In this document: positions 7,756 through 17,676 of the stretch, piece by piece
Layout: every line of letters begins with the position of its first letter
Numbering within the stretch: the first letter of the stretch is position 1
Assembly: GCF_028649455.1 (NCBI RefSeq)
Contig: NZ_JAQSIO010000001.1
Coordinates: 434,001-498,000 of the forward strand
Reading direction: 5' to 3'
Source of the DNA: Curvibacter microcysteis
GTDB taxonomy: Bacteria > Pseudomonadota > Gammaproteobacteria > Burkholderiales > Burkholderiaceae_C
Length of the DNA stretch: 64,000 nucleotides
Notes under the pieces: generated by a model
Seen by the model: only the letters and a program-made list of their open reading frames with translations
The model's database searches: none
What the model was told of the DNA's origin: nothing
Made by a program: the position numbers and the translations under genes

Positions 7756-10700
7756 TCAATCCTCATCCTTCGTTGCGGGACGAGGTTTCCAATCGTGATC
7801 GTCCATGATATGGCTCGTGTTCATGATCAGACGCACGCCGGGCTCGACCTCTCGCATCGACATCGGCACGGTCCAGTTGTCCCAGGCTTGAAGTCCTGGC
7901 GACTTGATCAATGCCACGGTCTTGTCTTTTTCGGGGCCGCGCTTCTCATACGCCAAGATCCGTCCGCCCTTGCTGACTTCCTTCGCCCATTCGTCGGCAC
8001 GCTCTTTCAGCTCGGTCTCGGCCAACTGTTTACGCGAGTTGTCTTCAGCGACATTGCCCGCGCGAGTCGCCAACATCTTGATGGCATCCGTCATCTCAGC
8101 CTGGTTGGACATGCTCAGTTGGCCCGCGCCTTCGTTCGGGCTGAACACATCATTCTCAAGGCGCATCAGACTCAGCATCGCCCCCGTCAAGCCCCGGTCC
8201 ATCGCGCGCGGTGAGAATGGCGTTACGGATTGCGCTTCGACGTGTTTGTAGAACGTGGCGTGGTAATGCTCGAAGGTTTCGTAATGCGACAGGTCGCGTG
8301 GTCGGGCCCACGTCAGCACCGTGCAGACCAAGCCGGGGAAGGAGCGCCCCACACGGCTGGTGGCCTGAATGTATTCGGCGGTTCCCTTGGGTTGCCCATT
8401 CACGGCCATCAGCCCGAGTCGGTTCACGTCGACACCCACCGACAGCATGTTGGTCGCCAGCACCACATCAATGGCGCGCGTGTCGCCTTCTTGCCATCGG
8501 GTCACGTACTTGCCGGTAGCGGTGTCGAACTCGGACTTGAACTTGACCTCAAGGTTGTCCAGGTACTTGGGAATATCCTGACTCGATACCCGCGACGTCA
8601 GCTCGCGAATGTTGCTGATGCTGCGTTGTGCCAATGCGGGCCGCTCCACCATGCTCATCTGCACGCGATAAGAACGCGTCTGCACGTCGTCCTCTGCCAG
8701 CCGCTTCATGCCGCCCAACTCACGCAGAGAGTTGAAGTAGCCGACCATGGTCATGTACGGGTCAGCGGCTTCGCCAAAGTGATCGAACAGTTCCTGTGCC
8801 GCCGTCAAGAACGCGGTGTAGACACGGATCAACATCGCGGGGCGCGAACTGCCAGGGGAGCACACCCCGAGGTAACGCCGCCCCGGCTTGTCTTCGATCG
8901 GTCGTTGCACCGAGAAGAAGTTGTCCTCCACGTCAAGTCCATGCGGGGGGAACACCGAAACACGGCGCATGAAGACGTTGTTCACTTGCTCCTTGGCTTT
9001 GCGCACTGTCGCCGTGGAGGCAATGATCTTCGGCTTGACTGTCTTGTCATTGAACATCCAGCCGCACAGTTCATCCACGGCGGTCTCATACAAACCCACC
9101 ATGGTGCCCAGCGGCCCACTGATCAGGTGGAACTCATCCTGGATGATCAAGTCAGGCGGGCGGATGGGGCTGATGGTCTTTACCTTTGAAGAAGGAAGCC
9201 CCTTGCCAGCCTGGTGGTTGCCATTGCAATCGGCACCTTGCCAAAGCAGTCCGTGGCGCTCGCATTCCTGGCCCACACGACCAAACAGTGTGCGCACCTG
9301 ACCACGCCACGCCATCATGGCGAACTTGTCCACGGTGGCGATCATCATCGTCGGTGGGCGGTGGTATATCTCTTCGTCGACCACCAGCACAGGAATCCCC
9401 GGATGTGGCTGCTTGCTGGACTTGCCCTTGGAAAAATCGCAGCGGCCTTTCTTGTCGCCGCAATAGACGAAGGTTCGGCCAGAGCCTTTGTCGACCTCCA
9501 CATCCCGTCCGGGTGCCACTTCCGAGCCGCACCACGGGCAACTGGTGAGCTGCGCGGGTGATGCCGCTCCGGCGTTGTATTTGCCGGGGTTGCGTACGTC
9601 CTCAATGGCGCGGTGACTGTCCTCGGTTGTACCTGGCGTGACCTTATTGCCAACCCAGAGGCCAATGGTGAAGGGTTCCGTACCGAGAGATTTGTCGCCC
9701 TTATCCAGCGCTTCACGGCGCAAAACTTCCATGGCGCAAATCAAAGCCGTTGCGCGCTGGAACTGTTGCAGCGTCAGCAAGCGTAGGGTGTAACGCATGA
9801 TCACGGCCAAACCGCGTGAGCTGTCATATCCGCCAAGATTGCCCTGCATGCGCCGGATGGCCATGGTGAAGGCCGCCACGCCCAAATAGGCTTCGGTCTT
9901 GCCGCCGCCAGTGGGGAACCACAAGAGATCTGCGTAGGCCTCGACAGGCTCAATGCGATCCGGGTGGCTCGGGTCTGCCAGTGACGGAATCGAGAGCAGC
10001 AGAAACGCCAACTGGAATGGACGCCAGCTGCGGTTTTTCAGCACGTCGAACTTGTCGATGGTGACATCCTCGCCCCTGCGCATGGCCAGCGCGTATTGGC
10101 TGCGCACGCGTTGCGTCGCCATCGCTCGGTTGGTAAACCGAAATGCGGCCAGCGCTTTCTCATTGACTTTCAGCGTGTCGATACCCTGTTGCAGGCGGGT
10201 GTGGATCTCTTGGCATCGGTCCATCGCCTGTTGCGACTGGGTGTCGTAGCCGGTCACTTCTGCCCCGATGCGAGCCCGTTGTTCATCAATCCATGCGGCG
10301 TAGTCCTTCGTCAACATGCTCAGGGCGTCGATCAGCGGATCAATATCCAACGTCGCCAGCCGCTGCATATCGAGCAAACCGCTGCTGACCATCTCGCGCA
10401 TTGCCGGCCGATCACTTGGATCAAGTCCGGGCGTCTCCGTGACCTGCACCTCATACTGTGGCATCACCGTGGTGCGCACCTCGGTGGCCAGTGTCACGTC
10501 GTCTGCGGTTTCGGCATGGACGGCAACGCCATGGCCCACGGCGAATTCGACGCGGTTGCGGTAGATCATCTCCAGCGCTTCACGCTCAGGGTCCATGCCG
10601 TCAGCGTCCAGCACTGGCCTGCGCCGGAAGATGGCGCGCTTGGCGGCATCCTTCTCCGAGCGAACGATCAGCTCGGGCTGGAACACCCACGCTGTATCGC

Positions 10701-11760
10701 GGTTGGTGGGAGGCTCTTCCTGTGCATTCACCAGGAACAAGGTGACCAGTCGATCGCCATTGGCATTTTTGGCCCGAATGGAACCCTGCACGCGAACTTC
10801 GGGGAACTCGTTGTCCGGTGCCTGATGCGGAATCACGCCTTCGGTCAGCGGCAGCACGATCTTGCCGCCACAGGGAATGCGTTGCCAGACCTTGGCCTTG
10901 GTCTGCACTTCCGCTCCGGTTTCCTTGTTCTTACGGGTGCGGAAAATCTCGTGCTCGTCGCTGCGCTCATACCGACCCCAGCGCGCCTCGATCTCGATCT
11001 GATCGGCATCGCCATTCACACAGAAGGTCATACCAAGGCTGCTGGGCACCAGCGACTGGTTACTGGCGGCATCAATTTCGTCGGACGAGTCCGATTCCGG
11101 CTCCACACGCCCGGTAGCGGTTCCAAACTCAGCACCCGGTTCGTGCCGCCCTGGAGCCTTGGCCTCAGTGGGCTCTTCTGCGTCGTCATTGGCCAGTGGC
11201 CCGTCCAGCCCCTCAATGCCGCCTTGTGCGGCCTCACGCGGGGCCAGTTTGCCAACCAGGTAGCGGTCGCGCACCCCCATGTCGACGATGCGTTCACGGG
11301 GACCGCCAGCCGGGCCGAGCAGGTCGTCCATCACCGCCAATTGCAGCAGTTCGCGGATATAGGCCTGATCCTCAATGGTCGGCACTTCTGCGATGGTCTT
11401 TTGCAAGGCCTTGGGGAGCGTCTCCAGGAAGTCCGTCCATTGAATACGGCCAACGCTTCCGGTGGATGGTCGGGTGAGTGACGTATGGGCAATCGGAACC
11501 GCCGGATCGACCAACAGCATGCGATCGAAGTAGATCGTGGTGGTTTCCAGATCAGACCGAACCCGCAGCACTCGTCCGACCCGCGTGATGTGAGCAGCGG
11601 AGTTCAGGATCAACACCCAATCGTCATCAGCGATGGCTTGATACAGCGAACGCTCGCCATTCAGCCGCAAGGTGTAGGGGGCCAAAGTGAGATCGGCTGC
11701 AAGGCCATGATCGATGGCGATCCATGCGTTCGATGATTTGGTCGATTTGTCAGTTGTCAT
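7756..11760 (-). CDS. drmA: DISARM protein DrmA, SF2 helicase
   Basis: A 1334-residue helicase. Motif I is FPTGGGKTEAY near residue 620, motif II is QDEFHLISGP near 875, motif III is ASTATVRKA, and motifs V-VI are VLATNMLSVGVDV and QATSRVGRS near 1125-1135. A Cys cluster (CPWCGSEV and YCGDKKGRC) lies between motifs I and II. DrmA is the core ATPase of DISARM that acts with DrmB on incoming phage or plasmid DNA. The frame extends to 11826, but ATG 11760 has a strong GGAGG site six bases upstream. Eleven bases overlap the preceding 624-residue gene. Confidence 0.93.
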   Translation of the reverse strand: MTTDKSTKSSNAWIAIDHGLAADLTLAPYTLRLNGERSLYQAIADDDWVLILNSAAHITRVGRVLRVRSDLETTTIYFDRMLLVDPAVPIAHTSLTRPSTGSVGRIQWTDFLETLPKALQKTIAEVPTIEDQAYIRELLQLAVMDDLLGPAGGPRERIVDMGVRDRYLVGKLAPREAAQGGIEGLDGPLANDDAEEPTEAKAPGRHEPGAEFGTATGRVEPESDSSDEIDAASNQSLVPSSLGMTFCVNGDADQIEIEARWGRYERSDEHEIFRTRKNKETGAEVQTKAKVWQRIPCGGKIVLPLTEGVIPHQAPDNEFPEVRVQGSIRAKNANGDRLVTLFLVNAQEEPPTNRDTAWVFQPELIVRSEKDAAKRAIFRRRPVLDADGMDPEREALEMIYRNRVEFAVGHGVAVHAETADDVTLATEVRTTVMPQYEVQVTETPGLDPSDRPAMREMVSSGLLDMQRLATLDIDPLIDALSMLTKDYAAWIDEQRARIGAEVTGYDTQSQQAMDRCQEIHTRLQQGIDTLKVNEKALAAFRFTNRAMATQRVRSQYALAMRRGEDVTIDKFDVLKNRSWRPFQLAFLLLSIPSLADPSHPDRIEPVEAYADLLWFPTGGGKTEAYLGVAAFTMAIRRMQGNLGGYDSSRGLAVIMRYTLRLLTLQQFQRATALICAMEVLRREALDKGDKSLGTEPFTIGLWVGNKVTPGTTEDSHRAIEDVRNPGKYNAGAASPAQLTSCPWCGSEVAPGRDVEVDKGSGRTFVYCGDKKGRCDFSKGKSSKQPHPGIPVLVVDEEIYHRPPTMMIATVDKFAMMAWRGQVRTLFGRVGQECERHGLLWQGADCNGNHQAGKGLPSSKVKTISPIRPPDLIIQDEFHLISGPLGTMVGLYETAVDELCGWMFNDKTVKPKIIASTATVRKAKEQVNNVFMRRVSVFPPHGLDVEDNFFSVQRPIEDKPGRRYLGVCSPGSSRPAMLIRVYTAFLTAAQELFDHFGEAADPYMTMVGYFNSLRELGGMKRLAEDDVQTRSYRVQMSMVERPALAQRSISNIRELTSRVSSQDIPKYLDNLEVKFKSEFDTATGKYVTRWQEGDTRAIDVVLATNMLSVGVDVNRLGLMAVNGQPKGTAEYIQATSRVGRSFPGLVCTVLTWARPRDLSHYETFEHYHATFYKHVEAQSVTPFSPRAMDRGLTGAMLSLMRLENDVFSPNEGAGQLSMSNQAEMTDAIKMLATRAGNVAEDNSRKQLAETELKERADEWAKEVSKGGRILAYEKRGPEKDKTVALIKSPGLQAWDNWTVPMSMREVEPGVRLIMNTSHIMDDHDWKPRPATKDED

Positions 11761-13624
11761 TACTTTCCTCCGCACCCTTGTCGCTTTCGGCTTTCCGCGC
11801 AGCATTCCAGAACGTGTTGAAGACAAGCCTCAACCCCATCCACCACGCGTAAATCGCATGAGTTGACTGAAATGAATCGTCGTCCAAGAGGCCGTGCGCC
11901 AATTCGTTACGCAAGTTCGGCCCCAAGGCATCGCAGAACAGCGCCTTGATCTCAAAGGACAAGTCTTTCCCGAATACCGTTTCTGTTTCTGGCAAGCCCA
12001 TCAGGGTGCTCAAGCCGTTTTCGTTCTCAATGCCATCAATGTCGAGATTGGTGGTTTTCACCCCAGCATTCTTCAGGTGGAACCGAACCATGTGCTCTAT
12101 CTGAGGCGCCAGCAGATGCATTGCTACGGTGAAATCGCGGTCATAGCCAGCATGGAGCGCCTTGCCGAATAGGCGTTCTCGGGCGCGTGGAACGATTGGG
12201 GACTGACTTGCGAGACCAATGAAGTCATCCTCACGCAAGCGATGCTCTTGCAACAGCACTTCGTGGGCAGGCCATATGTCGCCATGCACGACGATGTTGA
12301 TCAGAATCTGATAGTCGTGGACCATTTGCGCCCACAACGCTGGGTCGTCACTGGCATCAGTATTGGCGAATCCGGCTGCTGGCTGCTTGGCAATGACCCG
12401 GCCATCACGAGACAGATGCGTGCTTCCGGCCAAACGACGTAAAAGGCTCTGCTGCAGGATTTTTTCTGCCGCTGTGCGAATTTTATTTACCCGCGCCCCT
12501 TGGTAGATGTTTGCAAACGAGAACAAGGCATCCTGTACTGACTTTCCTGCAACCGACTTGCGAGAATTTTCAACAAGCTCGGAGATGTCTATACCTGGGG
12601 TTTTGACCGAACCAAGTTCATCTAGTGACTTTTCTCCAGCATCACTCATATGCCGATGCAATTTGGCAATTCGTTCATCGCCTTTATGAATTGCTCGCTG
12701 GCTGCGTGGAATGCTGCGGTAGATCTGAATGGCTTTTTCGTAAAAACTCGCAGCAACCATATGACTGGGTTGGTCGGATGAGACGCGGGAGATTGCCTCT
12801 TTCACCCATCCTTCAGCGACTGCGACGGTCATTTCTGCCGATTTGGCTTCGTCACCTGACCGCTCAAACCATCGGCTTGCTGCATCGAAGAACTCACGGG
12901 AGCGATGCAGATCACCATTCCCCTCAAATTCAACAGCCAGAATATTTAGCTTCTGCGCAATGACTGACGAATGCGTTCGACCAAAGCCATTTGAATCCAA
13001 TAGATCAGCCAGCCACAGCCCAAGAAAACCGCATTCTTTGGTCGAATTGTTGAAGGTGTCAAGAATGGCTGCTTCCATCTCGGTCAAGCGCGTTCCTGCG
13101 CCAGCTTTCAACATGCGCGCCAAGCTGATAGCACGCTCCCAGCATTCGTGGCCACCACGAACCCACGTTTCTGTATCCAATGGGATCAGCCGATATGCGT
13201 CGATCGCCGCGAGCGCAAACTGGACGTTTCGTGGACGCTGCTTCAGCCAGACGAGATCAGCTACTCGTGCCTTCAACCATGCATCATCGATTGCATCGAC
13301 AATCTCGGCATAAAACGCGATGTCTGATTCCGAGAAATCGTCAGGGACTACCGAACGTCGACCTTCCATCACCATGAATGGTTTGAAAGGCTCATTGAGG
13401 CTTTTCGGCGAGAGCATCATCGAGCAGGCATCTGCAAGCAACCACAGCGCTTTTCCGTGTGATGGGCGATTGTCTTCTGATGCCTTTCTGGCGGCACTGG
13501 AGAACGCTTGCCACATTGATGAATAACCTTCGCGCTCTCTGTCGGCCAGCGAGATTTTCCAGCCGCACGCTGCAAAGTCTTGCCCCGTGACGATCAGGCC
13601 AGCGGAGTAACGCTGGTCAATCAT
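11750..13624 (-). CDS. DUF4209/HEPN-like protein embedded in the DISARM operon
   Basis: This 624-residue protein is not one of the named DISARM subunits. The N-terminal 500 residues look helical, with TPR-like stretches (EKAIQIYRSIPRSQRAIHKGDE). The C-terminal part (from about LLAPQIEHMVRFHLKNAG) resembles DUF4209 and ends in LRNELAHGL, where R572-x4-H577 matches the catalytic R-x4-6-H motif of HEPN ribonucleases. Its ATG overlaps the drmMI stop by four bases (ATGA) with GGGAGG upstream, and its own end overlaps drmA by 11 bases. It is therefore an integral cistron. HEPN RNase activity is inference; the residues could be structural. Confidence 0.85.
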   Translation of the reverse strand: MIDQRYSAGLIVTGQDFAACGWKISLADREREGYSSMWQAFSSAARKASEDNRPSHGKALWLLADACSMMLSPKSLNEPFKPFMVMEGRRSVVPDDFSESDIAFYAEIVDAIDDAWLKARVADLVWLKQRPRNVQFALAAIDAYRLIPLDTETWVRGGHECWERAISLARMLKAGAGTRLTEMEAAILDTFNNSTKECGFLGLWLADLLDSNGFGRTHSSVIAQKLNILAVEFEGNGDLHRSREFFDAASRWFERSGDEAKSAEMTVAVAEGWVKEAISRVSSDQPSHMVAASFYEKAIQIYRSIPRSQRAIHKGDERIAKLHRHMSDAGEKSLDELGSVKTPGIDISELVENSRKSVAGKSVQDALFSFANIYQGARVNKIRTAAEKILQQSLLRRLAGSTHLSRDGRVIAKQPAAGFANTDASDDPALWAQMVHDYQILINIVVHGDIWPAHEVLLQEHRLREDDFIGLASQSPIVPRARERLFGKALHAGYDRDFTVAMHLLAPQIEHMVRFHLKNAGVKTTNLDIDGIENENGLSTLMGLPETETVFGKDLSFEIKALFCDALGPNLRNELAHGLLDDDSFQSTHAIYAWWMGLRLVFNTFWNAARKAESDKGAEESNDN

Positions 13625-16600
13625 GCGTTGCCTCCCGCAAACAGATCATTCACGGACTGATCCGAGGCAGTCTTAGAATGTTGGCCGCTTTTAGCAGGTA
13701 TTGAGGTTCGCGTCTTACCGCCGGAATGCACCCCTTGTGCTACCTCTTCCAAATACCGCTTGCGATTTAGGTCAGATAGCCGTCGCAACACTTCAATACG
13801 TGCCGACTCTGATATCGTGAAGCGGATGCGGTCGTTTTCGGGCAGGTACGGAACTTCGTGGAAACCGTGTTCAAGGTTGATGTCGCCCCAGTTATAGGCG
13901 CGCATGACGTTGGAATCCACATCAATTTGAAGATCACGTAACTTGCAGACATCTTGATCTTTATATTCCGGATCGTGAAAGAGGTTATTTAATTTCGTGA
14001 GCCCCATTTTCGATGACATCATGAAATCATGGCGCCTCTCATGATATTTCTCGCCCACCTCTGAAAGAAATGACGGAAAGTCATCCATTTGATCCTGCAC
14101 TGAATCAGGAAGTGGAAATGTGTCGGCACATCTCTTAGGGCTATATACAAAGTCGCTCTTTCTACGCAACCCCCAACGCCAAGCCCAATGAAGATGAATG
14201 TTGGATTGCAGAATGGAAAACAACCCCCAGCAATTTGCCGGGAAAACGACAAGCTTATGTTTGAGGATTGCATCAACGTGCGGCACAGCACAGAAATTTA
14301 ACAGGGTCGACGTCTCGCCACATGCGAAAGCTAAGCGAGATTTACTCAGCGCCGTTTGTAATGCCAAAGCAGGCGCGGAATGTGCGTATGCCTCAGCGTT
14401 CAAGAGTGTCTTATGTCTTGTGTGGTCTGGAATAGATGAAAGCCATTGGGAGTACTTTCCCTTGGATATCGCGCGGGGTGCGCACATGAAGTCAATTAAT
14501 CCATAGATTTCCTTTCCTCCAAGTGTCGGCACCATGAACGCATCCAGCTCTGGATATTCTTTTAGAGATTCGCGATAGTTGTCGTAAGAAACTTCTCGAT
14601 TTGCTGGCGAAAGCTTTGCCCCCAACTTCCCGGACAAACACTGTGATGCCAATACAAACGGCTGAGCTTCATCGGTCGTCTTCGGCAAGAGATCTTCAGT
14701 TATTCCAGTCACATCTCGGTCGTTCAGACGAAAATTTCCCTGCCAGCCGTGGGAAAATGAAATGTTTACAACTTCAAGCATCGCAGACCCAGGCCACTTA
14801 TAAGGACTCCTTGCTGAGTAGAGATGCCAGCCAGTAGTTGTTAGTGGCCTCAGGCAGGCATCAAGAGACTCCCCTCGCAAAATTGATGCGGTCGAAATAA
14901 AAGAGAATTTCCCTTCTCGCTGCAGTAATTGGGCCGCCTTTTTAAAAAATCCAACCACCAAGTCCGCTTTACCATGCCAAGGCGGATTTAACCGCTGTAA
15001 GCTAGCCATGTAGGTAACGCCAAAAGTTGCCGATGCCAATGTTCCTCCCAAAAAAGGAGGGTTCCCGACAATTGCATCAAAGCCGTAGCCACCGAGTCCA
15101 AATACTTCCCCAAACTCTAAAGGCCAATGAAAAGGTCGGCGTTTGGTCTTGTCGCCTGGCAGATCGGTCGAGAGAGTAGCCATTGATCGCTGGTGCATTG
15201 ATGCGAACACGTCGTGGTTGCCATCAATTGCCTGCCCGGCTTGGATGGCGAGCGACGCCAGCGCGTTCTTCAGTACCGCGTCATTGCCGCCCGCAGCCAA
15301 CACCTCCCCGATGAACGCATTGGCGATGCATTCCGCTACTTCGAGTCTGCGGCGCGCATCGGCATCTAGATGCGCCATAGCCTCCACATCCCGGATATCG
15401 CGGATGGGAATTGCGCGTAACTGCTGTCGCAGTTCAATGGCCTCGCGCACGGCCTGTTCGATGTTCTGGCCGAACAAGCGTAGCTGGCCCTGCCCCGTAG
15501 GATTCATCGAAAGCTGGGTGAGCTGATCCAGCCGATGAATGCCCAACAAGCTATCGCCGCAACGCAAATTGTGGTCCAGAAAACCAAAAGGACGGCCCTT
15601 GGCCAGCGTCACCAGCCAGATCGAGAGCTTGGCCAATTCAACTGCCAACGGGTTCAAATCGACGCCGTACAGGCAGCGCTCGGCGATGAGTCTACGTGCG
15701 ATCACCGTGCGGGCTTCGCTGTCGCGAGGCAGAGGCGCCTTGGCAACTCCTGCTTCTAGAACTTCACCATCCATGCACACAGTTTCGCCGGTAGCCTCAA
15801 CCTGTGACCAAGCCTCGACGAGGCGATCAGAAAGCCAGCGGCATGCCTGCACCAGGAATGCGCCCGAGCCCATGGCGGGGTCGCAGATCTTGAGATTCAA
15901 TAGTTCGGCGGGAGATTTCAGAATCCATTGATCGCGCGGAGTTCCCTCTGCTGGGCCCACATAGGCTACTGGCCTGAGAGTCTCGGCGACGATCGCTTCG
16001 GTCAGCGATTTCGGCGTGTAGTGGGTTCCGGTTTCGCGTCGGTCGGAACCGGTGGTGACGATGAAGGCCCCAGCGGGATAGACCAGCGGATAGCCCCATG
16101 GATCGGTACGCAGCAGATGGGCATAGGGCTTGATGCGGTCACGCATTTTGGTATCGCCCAAGCAAGCGGTAAGCAGGCGGTCGGCGAAGGTGTCGTCGAC
16201 GGGTTTAGCCAGATCATTGCGTACCCGGCTGGCCGAACTGCCGGAACGTTCCTGCAGCAACTCGGTCAGTTGCACGGCACCATCCAATCGAGCCGAATCC
16301 AGCTCGGCTAACTTGACCCATGGGGTCTTGGCGCTCTTGGTGGCATCCAGTTCCAGCGTGACCTCATCGGTGCGCTTGACGGTGCGTTCGAGCAGGCCCT
16401 CGTACACGTAGCCGATCTGTTCGACATCCAGTGCACGGTAAGACAGCGTGCGCCCCTGAAATTGTTGGATGGCCTCCAGCAACAGCAGCACGGTGCGGTT
16501 GTCGATGGGTAGCGGCTTGGCTGCATCGCTGCGCCAGTTCGAGCCTTTGGGCCGACCTTCGAGGAAGGGGAAGCGGTCGGGATCGAACAGCGAACCGCCC

Positions 16601-17676
16601 AAGGCGGGCAGGCGCAGGTTTTCATGCTCGATGCCGCCAAACACCGCTCGGAAGATCGCCAGCAGGCGCGACCAGGCATCCCAACGGCGTTCGAGAATTT
16701 CTTCGGACTCTTTGCGCAACTGCATGCGCAGAGTGGAGAGCGCATAGTTGGCCTCGTAGCGTTCGTCGCCCATCAGAAGCAGGCCGCGTTCCTCGGCGGA
16801 GAGCAAGAACACCAAGCGCATCATCACCGTCAGCGCGGCCTCATATAGCTCGGGCTCCTTGACGTCGTGAAGGAGCTCTCGATTGCGATCCTGGTCGGCT
16901 TTGTCGAGCGTCTGAATCAGCACTTCGACGGCGCGGCGGACTTGCTCGCCGAGGGCGTCGGTTACTTCGTCTTGGAACTTCAGAGAGCGATCGAACAGTG
17001 CGGGCAGTTGTTCGGATTCATCAACAAAGAAGCGACGAATGCCGAGCAGATGCACGAAGGCCTGCAGGGTGATGGGCTCCTGGCTCCAGATGCGGGCATA
17101 CCAACTGACAAAGGTAGTAACGGCACCCACCGGGGCATCCACCAGCATCCAACGCTCGCCGTTGGTAACCAGTCCGAGCCGACAACCCAATGAACGGCAC
17201 AACTGAACCATGCGATCGGCAGGAGTCGCAGCCCAGCCGTCTTGCTTCAGCGTTGCATCAATGTCGACATCCTGTACATAGGTCTGAATCAGCAGCAGTG
17301 GCTTGTTGGCGTGTTGCTCGTCGACTACTGCATGATCGGGCGACAGCGTGACGCCATGTTCGGGCAAGGTGGCCAGCAGATTGGCCGCGCACCAGTCGGC
17401 GCGCTTGAGAACGTCACCTTTGCCGGCTTCATCAAGCTCAAGGCCACGCGACAGCACCTCGTCGATCCAAGCCACGTGCAACTCAGCGAATTGCGAGTCT
17501 TCCAGCTCCATCGCTTCGCGCCATTCCTCGTAGGCCTGGCGCAGCCGTTTGCGCTTGGTGGCATCCAGTTCCTCCAGCCCTTGTGGAAAGGATTCCTTCA
17601 GAACGGAAACGGCGAGGAAAGGGCCGGAGATCTCGATCAGCGACAGCCAACCATCATGCACGCTGGGAGCACTCAT
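13621..17676 (-). CDS. drmMI: DISARM methyltransferase DrmMI, N6-adenine type
   Basis: A 1351-residue protein with a class I adenine methylase core: SAM motif I CDPAMGSGAFLVQ near residue 600 and catalytic motif IV VGNPPFLGG near 870. The wide gap between them, the long helical N-terminus and a C-terminal target-recognition-like half resemble type IIG/Eco57I-family methylases, the DrmMI type of class 1 DISARM. It should mark host DNA so DISARM spares it; no intact endonuclease motif was noticed. ATG 17676 overlaps the drmD stop (ATGA) with AAGGAG upstream. GC is lower around 13,700-15,000 than in neighbouring parts, perhaps a swapped recognition segment. Confidence 0.92.
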   Translation of the reverse strand: MSAPSVHDGWLSLIEISGPFLAVSVLKESFPQGLEELDATKRKRLRQAYEEWREAMELEDSQFAELHVAWIDEVLSRGLELDEAGKGDVLKRADWCAANLLATLPEHGVTLSPDHAVVDEQHANKPLLLIQTYVQDVDIDATLKQDGWAATPADRMVQLCRSLGCRLGLVTNGERWMLVDAPVGAVTTFVSWYARIWSQEPITLQAFVHLLGIRRFFVDESEQLPALFDRSLKFQDEVTDALGEQVRRAVEVLIQTLDKADQDRNRELLHDVKEPELYEAALTVMMRLVFLLSAEERGLLLMGDERYEANYALSTLRMQLRKESEEILERRWDAWSRLLAIFRAVFGGIEHENLRLPALGGSLFDPDRFPFLEGRPKGSNWRSDAAKPLPIDNRTVLLLLEAIQQFQGRTLSYRALDVEQIGYVYEGLLERTVKRTDEVTLELDATKSAKTPWVKLAELDSARLDGAVQLTELLQERSGSSASRVRNDLAKPVDDTFADRLLTACLGDTKMRDRIKPYAHLLRTDPWGYPLVYPAGAFIVTTGSDRRETGTHYTPKSLTEAIVAETLRPVAYVGPAEGTPRDQWILKSPAELLNLKICDPAMGSGAFLVQACRWLSDRLVEAWSQVEATGETVCMDGEVLEAGVAKAPLPRDSEARTVIARRLIAERCLYGVDLNPLAVELAKLSIWLVTLAKGRPFGFLDHNLRCGDSLLGIHRLDQLTQLSMNPTGQGQLRLFGQNIEQAVREAIELRQQLRAIPIRDIRDVEAMAHLDADARRRLEVAECIANAFIGEVLAAGGNDAVLKNALASLAIQAGQAIDGNHDVFASMHQRSMATLSTDLPGDKTKRRPFHWPLEFGEVFGLGGYGFDAIVGNPPFLGGTLASATFGVTYMASLQRLNPPWHGKADLVVGFFKKAAQLLQREGKFSFISTASILRGESLDACLRPLTTTGWHLYSARSPYKWPGSAMLEVVNISFSHGWQGNFRLNDRDVTGITEDLLPKTTDEAQPFVLASQCLSGKLGAKLSPANREVSYDNYRESLKEYPELDAFMVPTLGGKEIYGLIDFMCAPRAISKGKYSQWLSSIPDHTRHKTLLNAEAYAHSAPALALQTALSKSRLAFACGETSTLLNFCAVPHVDAILKHKLVVFPANCWGLFSILQSNIHLHWAWRWGLRRKSDFVYSPKRCADTFPLPDSVQDQMDDFPSFLSEVGEKYHERRHDFMMSSKMGLTKLNNLFHDPEYKDQDVCKLRDLQIDVDSNVMRAYNWGDINLEHGFHEVPYLPENDRIRFTISESARIEVLRRLSDLNRKRYLEEVAQGVHSGGKTRTSIPAKSGQHSKTASDQSVNDLFAGGNA

